Virus record (IMG/VR): IMGVR_UViG_3300023274_000005
Span: 1 to 51,971 of that record
Reading direction: 5' to 3' (one strand)
DNA length: 51,971 nucleotides
Source: a virus
The notes beneath the pieces are model-generated. The model did no database searches and was not told the origin of the DNA. It worked only from the letters and a program-made list of their open reading frames with translations. The position numbers and the translations under genes were made by a program. Shown one piece after another: positions 24,122-30,832 of the stretch. How positions within the stretch are numbered: the stretch's first letter is position 1; each line of letters starts with the position of its first letter.

Positions 24122-26526
24122 TACAGTTCTCCCCAGTTCTTTCCGTGACTGATGTCAACAGCGAATGGAACGTATTCAGTTATCTCACGAGCTGCTTGGA
24201 CCATCTCAGCTCGTAGCATCTCAGACACCTGCTCCAGTCGTGACTCGTGGCACTCGACGACGAGCGCGTCATGGATCGTAAGGCGAATGAAGCCCAGACC
24301 ACGAAGCTTGGGTCGAAGCCGAATGAGAGCTGTGAGGCAGATGTCGGAAGCGATCGATTGTGGCAGGTAGCTGAGTGCTTCCTTGAGGACGTCTTGCTTG
24401 GTCTGTTCGGTGATGAGTGCGAACCGACGACGACGTCCGAACGGACTGATGAGATCGTGCCCTTCGAGGACGCGACGCTTGATCTCAAGCTGCCATTCAG
24501 CGACCTGCGGAATCGTAGCGAAGAAGGCTTCCAGGTCGCGCTGAACCGTCGAGACAGGAAGTTTGTACTCCTTGGCGATCGAGTAGGCTTCCCGGCCGTA
24601 GCTGAGGCCGTAGAAGTACGCCTTGACTCGGACACGTTGCTCCTTGTTCTCCGTACTGAATCTTTCCTTGTACAGCCCAGCGCCTAGGCTGTTGAAGAGG
24701 TCTTCCCCCGACTCGAAGATGTTCCGAAGGAATTCATCCCGGGACAGCCACGCAATGACGCGGCCTTCAGCCTGTTTGTAATCCGCCTGGATGAATATGT
24801 TCTCAGAGCGACTAACGGCGAATTGCCGCCGAATAGCCTTGTCCCGAACAATATTCTGAAGGTTGGGGTTACGTGAAGCCAGTCGTCCCGACGTGGTACC
24901 GTGCAGGAGATAGTTGGTAAAGACACGTCCACCGTAGAGCCTTTGACGAATACCCTTGACGAACGTTCCGTAACGCTTCGCCTCGAAGCGATGAACCAGT
25001 AGCCCGTTGACAAACATTCCCGCAGGCAACGTCGGGTTGAGTCGCTCGTCGAGTGCATTCAATACCTCCTTGTCGGTCTTCTCGACCTTGATCCCCTGGC
25101 TGTAGAGGAACTCCTTGACCTGCTTGGGCGACCTCGGGTTGATTCGAGGAATCTGTCCGTCGGTTGCGAAGTTGACGATGTCGCTGAGGCTGTCTTCCAT
25201 CTCGTTCAGCTTGCGGACGTAAGCGAGAGACAGCTGGGTGTTGTACTCGACATCGACAGCAATGCCGTTGAGCTCCAGGAACATCAGCTGGTTGCTGGCA
25301 CTGACTAGGAAGTCGTGCCAGTCTCGAAGAGTCTTGACGGGAAGATTTGGGTACGGCCACTCTTTCTTCCCGCAGCCAATTGGATCCTCCGCCATCTCTG
25401 CTGTGAAGACTTCGTAGAGGTCCCAGGTGCAGGCGACGTCGTAGGCGTTATACTTGAAGAGGAGCTCTCTGGGAATGTTGGCGTAGCTTCTTCCGCCGGA
25501 GACGTACTGCTTGATCTCGTCATCATATTGCGGAGCGCCAAGCCGTTCCACGGAAAGGACCTTGAGACCATGGCCTCCAGACCTCTCGTCCAACGCATAG
25601 TGAGCAAGCATGGTATCGAACCACAGTTCCAGTCGCGGGAAGAGTGGCCAGAGACCAGCGAGATCGAACTTGCCGTTGTGCGCAATAAGCCTGCTGCGGC
25701 GAAGAAGTCGTTCCAGACGGCCACGCACCTGGGCCGATTCAAGCGCGCCAGAGCCAATGACACCTGCTGCTCCCTTCTCCCAGCACAGTCCGATGCAGAG
25801 CATCTCGTACATGTTCGGGTGATCGAAGGACGTGTCCTTCTCGATGCCGACCTCGATGTCGGTGACCAGCTCGTAGTGCCCCGTGATGTCTTGCCACTTC
25901 CAGAGCCAGTCGAGGAACTGAACCGCTACGAGCGGTTCGTCGAATGCCTGCCACTTCGGCTCTTGCCACGGAGCCACCTGGCGATGCGTAACCTTCTCGA
26001 TGTCCGCTGCCATTGTGGGAAATGCGTCAGGGTTACGGAGGCAGTAAGCTGGGTGCCAGGTCGGTACAACTCGTTCAACAGTTCCACCGCGAACGCGCTG
26101 TCCAGGTGCCTTGGGAGGACCGACGCGAAGTTGCGTGATGGAGCGTGGATCGTCCACAGTTGCTCCTGCTGCGGTCCCACCAAGTGCAAGGATATCTCGC
26201 ACCCCTGCCCTATGGAGTTCTCCACGTAGACGTCCACTACATGCAGCTTGCGCAGCTGCAGGAGGCGTAGCGTTGTCCGGAGGACGACAAAGTACGACAT
26301 TGGTGTATAGCACCTCCTTCTTGTCGATCCCGTGGTAGTCCAGAACGGTCTTGAGGAGCTTACCGGAAGGTCCCACAAAGGGCCGACCGTATACCACTTC
26401 CTGGAAGCCTGGTGCCTCACCGATGACTGCGAGGGTGGCCCCTCCCACCGGAATGGTGGAAGGAGCCATCTTCTCGTCCTGGAGAGGGCAGTTGGAGCAG
26501 TCAGCTCCGGGTGCCTTCGATTCCAC
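24121..26526 (-). CDS. Uracil-DNA glycosylase / DNA polymerase A fusion
   Basis: The 801-residue protein has three parts. Residues 1-185 resemble [4Fe-4S] family 4 uracil-DNA glycosylases: CSNCPL, GEAPGFQEVVYGRPFVGPSG, LCRPPDNATPP and WHPAYCLRNP. Residues about 215-400 look like a DEDDy 3'-5' exonuclease (TDIEVG, IAHNGKFDLAG). The rest is a family A polymerase with motif A ADYKQAEGR (about 582-590), motif B-like RVKAYFYGLSYG (about 635-646) and motif C IHDALVVE (about 752-759), where Ala replaces the usual Glu after HD. It starts at a GTG behind GGAG, overlapping the DpdA gene by 26 bases. This is the replicative polymerase. Confidence 0.85.
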   Translation of the reverse strand: MESKAPGADCSNCPLQDEKMAPSTIPVGGATLAVIGEAPGFQEVVYGRPFVGPSGKLLKTVLDYHGIDKKEVLYTNVVLCRPPDNATPPAAAQAACSGRLRGELHRAGVRDILALGGTAAGATVDDPRSITQLRVGPPKAPGQRVRGGTVERVVPTWHPAYCLRNPDAFPTMAADIEKVTHRQVAPWQEPKWQAFDEPLVAVQFLDWLWKWQDITGHYELVTDIEVGIEKDTSFDHPNMYEMLCIGLCWEKGAAGVIGSGALESAQVRGRLERLLRRSRLIAHNGKFDLAGLWPLFPRLELWFDTMLAHYALDERSGGHGLKVLSVERLGAPQYDDEIKQYVSGGRSYANIPRELLFKYNAYDVACTWDLYEVFTAEMAEDPIGCGKKEWPYPNLPVKTLRDWHDFLVSASNQLMFLELNGIAVDVEYNTQLSLAYVRKLNEMEDSLSDIVNFATDGQIPRINPRSPKQVKEFLYSQGIKVEKTDKEVLNALDERLNPTLPAGMFVNGLLVHRFEAKRYGTFVKGIRQRLYGGRVFTNYLLHGTTSGRLASRNPNLQNIVRDKAIRRQFAVSRSENIFIQADYKQAEGRVIAWLSRDEFLRNIFESGEDLFNSLGAGLYKERFSTENKEQRVRVKAYFYGLSYGREAYSIAKEYKLPVSTVQRDLEAFFATIPQVAEWQLEIKRRVLEGHDLISPFGRRRRFALITEQTKQDVLKEALSYLPQSIASDICLTALIRLRPKLRGLGFIRLTIHDALVVECHESRLEQVSEMLRAEMVQAAREITEYVPFAVDISHGKNWGEL

Positions 26527-27268
26527 GAGCCCACTCCATGTACGTCTTGATGTTCTTGTCGAGCAGCTCTGACCACAGGTTCCAGTTGCGCTCGAAGTAC
26601 CCTTCGGGTCGGTGCACTCGAGTAGTTGCGTCCAACGCCACCCCTGCTGCCGTGTAGTTGAACGGCATGGAACTGTCGACTGAACGCACCCAGGGATGCC
26701 GCCGTGCGATGTGCAGGATCTCGCTCGGGAAGATGGGACTAGTACCGAGCAGGTGCACCCTGAACCGCTTGTCGAATCCGTTGTTCCGAATCCAGGTGAG
26801 GATGCGATCTCTCATCCAGACGTCGGATTCTGTGTTCAGGTGTCGCGGAACGCCTAGCGTCTTGATCCTGGGAATATCGGCGAAGTGTCTGATGCACTTG
26901 ATGACGCTACCCATGTCACCTTGGGCCTGAACCACTCCCATGAAGGAGTGACCAGCAGTCTCGATGAGCTTGCTGTACTCCTTCATGAAGGAGTCGACCG
27001 CGTCGATGGTAGCGTCGGCACTACCGAGCACATCCGGTAGTACGATCTCGTCCGCACCGTAGAGGTACGCCTTCTCGAAGAGGATGTCCGGCTGGACCAT
27101 CTGCCCTTCCGCCGCACCGTTGTCGACGATGATGTGGTCGTCCGCACTGACGTCGTACTGGTAGACGCCGACGTACGTAGGATCGCACACCTGCGCCAGT
27201 ACGAGGTGGATGTCCGACCGTGTCGCGTAGTTGTAGTATCCCCTAGGAGGGATCAGTGCGGCTCTCAT
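26501..27268 (-). CDS. dpdA: DpdA-like 7-deazaguanine DNA transglycosylase
   Basis: The 255-residue protein resembles the tRNA-guanine transglycosylase fold in its short phage DpdA form: HIIVDNGAAEG (about 46-56, with the catalytic-type Asp), DEIVLPDVLGS (about 73-83), GVPRHLN (about 137-143) and RVHLLGTSPI (about 168-177). DpdA exchanges guanine in DNA for preQ0 or a derivative. It lies next to the polymerase and the whole preQ0 pathway (folE, queE, queD, queC), which strongly supports this role. Confidence 0.75.
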   Translation of the reverse strand: MRAALIPPRGYYNYATRSDIHLVLAQVCDPTYVGVYQYDVSADDHIIVDNGAAEGQMVQPDILFEKAYLYGADEIVLPDVLGSADATIDAVDSFMKEYSKLIETAGHSFMGVVQAQGDMGSVIKCIRHFADIPRIKTLGVPRHLNTESDVWMRDRILTWIRNNGFDKRFRVHLLGTSPIFPSEILHIARRHPWVRSVDSSMPFNYTAAGVALDATTRVHRPEGYFERNWNLWSELLDKNIKTYMEWARGIEGTRS

Positions 27269-27582
27269 ATCTCCCTCTTCCCGTCGATGAAGTGGGGCTG
27301 CGCGAGAGGACCGTCGTAGCCCTCCTTAGCCAGTCCGATCTCGCCGGCCGTTTCGATCACCTTGACGATGTCGTCGCGGAGCATGGCGAGCTTGATGTAC
27401 GTGAACATGGCGTAGTTGCCAAGGTCGAGTACTTCGTCCATGGCGTGCTGGATCGTGTCGACCTTGAGCCACGTGCCGGGACCGTACTTCTTCTCACCCT
27501 GCTCGTGACGCTGTCGACGTAGCGCTTCGAACTCGTTGGCGTACTCGTTGAGCTTCTTCGCCATCTCTTCGGAAGCACTCAT
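27265..27582 (-). CDS. Small helical protein, MazG-like
   Basis: The 105-residue protein carries RRQRHEQGEKKYGPGTW (about 22-38) and AMDEVLDLGNYAMFTYIKLA (about 47-66), which resemble all-alpha nucleotide pyrophosphohydrolases of phages. It overlaps both neighbours (TGATG upstream, ATGA downstream). It could clean the nucleotide pool for modified DNA synthesis, but the metal-binding acidic residues are not all clear. Confidence 0.5.
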   Translation of the reverse strand: MSASEEMAKKLNEYANEFEALRRQRHEQGEKKYGPGTWLKVDTIQHAMDEVLDLGNYAMFTYIKLAMLRDDIVKVIETAGEIGLAKEGYDGPLAQPHFIDGKREI

Positions 27583-27965
27583 CAGTAGGGACGCTCCGAG
27601 TCACCGTAGGGGTTGTGCACGTGGAAGTCGTGCTTGTCCTGTTCGCCGAAGCGTGCCTGGTTGAAGTCACGCTTCTCGTTCCAGATGCTCTCCCAGTTCA
27701 CATCACGGAACTCCGGAAGGCCCATCATGTTGATGAGGTAGATGAGAACGTCTACCATCTCCTCGCTGACGAGCATCTTGACCTCGTCGAGCGTCTTGCT
27801 GCCGCGCTCGACCTTCTTGATGAGGTTACACACCTCACCGACCTCACCGGCCATGGCCAGAGCCATGAAGGCGGGCGACTGCGCCTGAGGGAACCACTTC
27901 ACGCTATCCGTAGCGCAGGCGTAGATCATGTCGGATAGATTGAGGTTCATCTTACCCTGTGCCAT
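27582..27965 (-). CDS. MazG-like nucleotide pyrophosphohydrolase
   Basis: The 127-residue protein has the MazG metal-binding signature in two helices: AGEVGEVCNLIKKVERG (about 39-55) and SEEMVDVLIYLINMMG (about 67-82), with an ExxE then ExxD arrangement. It would hydrolyse NTPs or dNTPs to monophosphates. It starts at TAATG overlapping the folE stop, so it belongs to the preQ0 operon. Confidence 0.75.
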   Translation of the reverse strand: MAQGKMNLNLSDMIYACATDSVKWFPQAQSPAFMALAMAGEVGEVCNLIKKVERGSKTLDEVKMLVSEEMVDVLIYLINMMGLPEFRDVNWESIWNEKRDFNQARFGEQDKHDFHVHNPYGDSERPY

Positions 27966-28639
27966 TACTTGATCGCCTCCAGGAATTCCATCTTGGCGGT
28001 ACGGGAGTGATCGGCGAACACTCCGAGGGTCTCGACGATGCGAGTAGTGGTACCAGGAACCTGAGCACCACGAAGCGTCATGCAGAAGTGCTCGGCCTCA
28101 GTGACCACCATAAGGCCCTTCGGCTTAAGGTGTCCTTCCAGGAAGTTCACCACTTCCTGTGTGAGTACCTCCTGCACTTGCAGCTTGCGTGCGAAGTGGT
28201 TGAGCACGCGTGCGAACTTGGACAGGCCGGCGACCTTGCCATCGGGCACGTAGCCGACCCACGCGAAGCCGGAGAACGGAATGACGTGGTGGTTGCAGAC
28301 CGAGTAGAATGGGATCTTCTTGACCACGATCATCTGGTCGACGCTCTCGGGGAACGTCTTCCACTTCATGCAGTCACCGTTGCAGTTCTTGTGCGACGTG
28401 AGTTCGTTCAGCATCGCCAGGAACCGTCGAGGCGTATCCTTGCCGTGCTCCGAGTTCAGATCGAGCCCGGCGTAGACCGCGAGAAGGTCTTCGGCGCAAC
28501 CAGGAACCTCGTGCTTCTCGTCTTGGGAGAGCATCGGACGCTGCACGTCCCTTATGTCCCGCTCCATCTCATCCAACGGAATGTCCACCTTTCGAAAGGG
28601 TGAGGGAAAGACTTCACCTAGGTTCTTGAACTGCTGCAC
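27965..28639 (-). CDS. folE: GTP cyclohydrolase I
   Basis: The first enzyme of the 7-deazaguanine pathway, converting GTP to dihydroneopterin triphosphate. The family core is plain: YSVCNHHVIPFSGFAWVGYV (zinc-binding Cys/His and active-site His, about 111-130), GLSKFARVLNHFARKLQVQE (about 137-156) and EAEHFCMTLRGA (about 180-191). At 224 residues it is of full length. The GTG start follows AGGGGGTCTAAC, just behind the queE stop. Confidence 0.9.
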   Translation of the reverse strand: MQQFKNLGEVFPSPFRKVDIPLDEMERDIRDVQRPMLSQDEKHEVPGCAEDLLAVYAGLDLNSEHGKDTPRRFLAMLNELTSHKNCNGDCMKWKTFPESVDQMIVVKKIPFYSVCNHHVIPFSGFAWVGYVPDGKVAGLSKFARVLNHFARKLQVQEVLTQEVVNFLEGHLKPKGLMVVTEAEHFCMTLRGAQVPGTTTRIVETLGVFADHSRTAKMEFLEAIK

Positions 28640-28640
28640 G

Positions 28641-29372
28641 TTAGACCCCCTGCTTGTCCGGGTGCCAAACGTACTTGTGCACCTGTACGTTGAGGTTCCA
28701 GGGGAGGCGATCCTCGATCATCCAGGCACACAGCTGCTCGGTGGTCAGCTCCTGCCCCCAGACGACTCCTGCGTACACCCGAGGCCCGCTACGAGTGACG
28801 TCGACGTACTCCTCGTAGCGGCGCTTGGCTTCGACGTAGTCCTTACGATCCTTGATCGTAAACTTGACTGCATCCTCCTGGTTGAGCTTCTCGAGGTTCG
28901 AGAAGAAGGCGGCTTCGTCCTTGTACACCTCACCAGAGCCAGGAAGTTTCCAGTCCAGGATGAAGTTTCCGATGAGATGCACGATGTTGTGATCCCACCA
29001 TAGCGCTCCGTTGGTAAAGCACTCGACGTTGGCGAAGCTGTTGACCTCACTCACGAACGCCTTGAGTGCCTCCGTGTTCTGGAGGAAGACCTCGCCACCG
29101 GTGAGGCAGACGTTGTCGACACCGAGTTCCACCACTTCCTGGGCCAGAACCAGAGGGTCGACGACGCGCTGCGTCTTGGTGAAGAGCTTCGGATCGATGG
29201 CGTGCTGTGTGTCACATGGCCACCCAGGGCACTTGAAGTTGCAGCCCGCGAAGCGGACGAAGACAGTGGGCCGAGAGGTGTTCGGTCCTTCTCCCTGATA
29301 CGAGACATAGGTCTCCACCACCCTCAGCTTGGGACCGGATACGGCCTCCGAGATGACGTCTGTGTAGGTCAT
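28641..29372 (-). CDS. queE: 7-carboxy-7-deazaguanine synthase (radical SAM)
   Basis: QueE rearranges carboxytetrahydropterin to 7-carboxy-7-deazaguanine. The N-terminus has VETYVSYQGEGPNTSRPTVF (about 18-37), the family opening, and the Fe-S cluster motif GCNFKCPGWPCDT (about 43-55). The cysteine spacing is C-x3-C-x4-C instead of the usual C-x3-C-x2-C. VCLTGGEVFLQ (about 88-98) is the SAM-binding GGE motif. It overlaps queD by four bases. Confidence 0.85.
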   Translation of the reverse strand: MTYTDVISEAVSGPKLRVVETYVSYQGEGPNTSRPTVFVRFAGCNFKCPGWPCDTQHAIDPKLFTKTQRVVDPLVLAQEVVELGVDNVCLTGGEVFLQNTEALKAFVSEVNSFANVECFTNGALWWDHNIVHLIGNFILDWKLPGSGEVYKDEAAFFSNLEKLNQEDAVKFTIKDRKDYVEAKRRYEEYVDVTRSGPRVYAGVVWGQELTTEQLCAWMIEDRLPWNLNVQVHKYVWHPDKQGV

Positions 29373-29854
29373 CGAACGATCGCTTCCCTGTTGCCGTAGA
29401 TCGCCATGACCTCTGCACCGTTGGTTCGCGTCTCAGCGATTCGACAGATGACGTCTACGTGGAACGATTCGGCCGCCCACAGTGCGATCCACTTGCAGAG
29501 GTTCTCGACGGTCGGATCGCCCGGGAAGGTCTTCAGGCCAGGCAACTTCTGCTCGACCCCATTCTCCCACTCCTCACCATGGAAGTAGAGGTTCTGTGCC
29601 CAGTCATCACGCTCGTTGAGGAGCAAGTGGTGGTCGTAGTCCTCGTCGATGTGGGCACGGAACGACTTCTTGATGGCGGAGAAGTCGAGGATGTTTCCCT
29701 CGCGGTCCTTCGCCATACCGGTTTCGAGGTCCTGCGCAAGTTCGAGCAGCACCAGTTCGATCTGAAGACCGTGCCCGTGGATCTGTTGGCACTTGCCGGG
29801 TGACTGCGACAAGCGATGTGCAATCTCCGCATTGTGCCGAACCATCATTCTCAC
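29369..29854 (-). CDS. queD: 6-carboxytetrahydropterin synthase
   Basis: QueD makes carboxytetrahydropterin from dihydroneopterin triphosphate. HRLSQSPGKCQQIHGHGLQI (about 13-32) carries the zinc-binding His and catalytic Cys, LDFSAIKK and DHHLLLNERD follow, and DPTVENLCKWIA closes the active site. I chose the GTG at 29854 because GAGGGAG is 6 bases upstream; the longer frame to 29941 would run through the promoter-like element. At 161 residues it is full length. Confidence 0.85.
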   Translation of the reverse strand: MRMMVRHNAEIAHRLSQSPGKCQQIHGHGLQIELVLLELAQDLETGMAKDREGNILDFSAIKKSFRAHIDEDYDHHLLLNERDDWAQNLYFHGEEWENGVEQKLPGLKTFPGDPTVENLCKWIALWAAESFHVDVICRIAETRTNGAEVMAIYGNREAIVR

Positions 29855-29871
29855 AGCGCGCTCCCTCGTGC

Positions 29872-29941
29872 GTGTGGAGTTTTGTCCACTACGGATGTCT
29901 AGTTTAACACAGGCCGCATGAAGCTGATTCAAACTCCACAC
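29872..29941. promoter_or_regulatory. Paired inverted GTGTGGAG elements upstream of queD
   Basis: GTGTGGAG (29872-29879) and its complement CTCCACAC (29934-29941) face each other 70 bp end to end with GTTTAAC in the middle (29902-29908). Rightward: box, then TTTAAC at 29903-29908. Leftward: TTGAAT (29927-29932), 19-bp spacer, TTAAAC (29902-29907), placed to drive queD. The central sequence is shared by both half-sites. The same architecture is at 43744-43825. Confidence 0.65.
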
Positions 29942-29949
29942 GGCCTGTG
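29908..29949 (-). terminator. Hairpin after queC
   Basis: CACAGGCCG (29908-29916) pairs with CGGCCTGTG (29941-29949), a 9-bp stem with a 24-base loop, 8 bases past the queC stop. It overlaps the paired GTGTGGAG element, so ending of queC transcripts and new initiation toward queD appear to share one DNA segment. Confidence 0.5.
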
Positions 29950-29956
29950 GGTCCTA

Positions 29957-30832
29957 TTACTTCTTGACGGCCGTCTTCCAGAACTCGGCGTCCTCGTACT
30001 TGGTGTTGTCTCGGGGTTCGTTCACCTGGTACTCGTGGCTGTTGTCCCACAGCTTGATGGCCTCGTCGATGGCCTCCAGGCGCTCGACGCACGTGCCGCA
30101 CTTGCCGCAGTGCATGCTGTCGCCCTTGTAGCAGCTCCAGGTGTTCTCGAAGGGCACCTTCAGCTTGAGTGCCTCGTAGGCGATGTCCGCCTTGGACATC
30201 TCCAGGTACGGAGCCATGATGAACTGCGGAACCTCCGTACCCGGCTCCAGCTTCGGAATGCTGCCGAAGCCCTCGTTGCCGAGGACGATCGCGACGCTGG
30301 TTGCCATGATGAACTGCGGGCGACAGTCCGGGTACACGAAGTGGTCGCCGGCGTGTACTGCCGTTGCGACACCCTGGTAGCCGTTGTTGACGGCGATGCC
30401 GGCTGCGATGGACAGCATGATCATGTTCCGATTCGGAACGACCGTGAGCTTCATGTTGTCCTCGGCGTAGTGGCCCTCCGGTACCTCGATCTCGTCCTCG
30501 TGCCTGACGGGACCGTTGGGGTCGACGTTCTTCGAGGAGGTGAGGGCCGAGTTGCTGATCAGGTGGGTCAGGTCGGAGAGGTCGATGCAGTCCCAACGCA
30601 GTCCGAGGAGCTGTGCGGTACGTTCGGCGAACACGAGTTCCTTCTTGTGTCGCTGTCCGTAGTTGAACGAGACTAGGTGGGGCGTGTAGCCCCTGCTGAG
30701 CAGGCCGTAGACCAACGTCGTCGAGTCCATGCCCCCGCTGAAGATCACGGCAATGTCCGGCTCCTTGGTGAAGTCGGGGTTCTCTCGCCTGAAGTCCAGG
30801 TAGGACTGCTCAGTGTTGATGGGCTGGGTCAC
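29957..30832 (-). CDS. queC: 7-cyano-7-deazaguanine (preQ0) synthase
   Basis: QueC converts carboxydeazaguanine to preQ0 with ATP and ammonia. The PP-loop IFSGGMDSTTLVYGLLSRGY (about 29-48), SFNYGQRHKKE (about 54-64) and VPNRNMIMLSIAAGIA (about 132-147) match the family, and the zinc site CYKGDSMHCGKCGTCVER lies at about 231-248. It is a single-domain QueC without an attached amidotransferase. The GTG start overlaps the primase stop (GTGA) behind GGAGGAG. Confidence 0.9.
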   Translation of the reverse strand: MTQPINTEQSYLDFRRENPDFTKEPDIAVIFSGGMDSTTLVYGLLSRGYTPHLVSFNYGQRHKKELVFAERTAQLLGLRWDCIDLSDLTHLISNSALTSSKNVDPNGPVRHEDEIEVPEGHYAEDNMKLTVVPNRNMIMLSIAAGIAVNNGYQGVATAVHAGDHFVYPDCRPQFIMATSVAIVLGNEGFGSIPKLEPGTEVPQFIMAPYLEMSKADIAYEALKLKVPFENTWSCYKGDSMHCGKCGTCVERLEAIDEAIKLWDNSHEYQVNEPRDNTKYEDAEFWKTAVKK

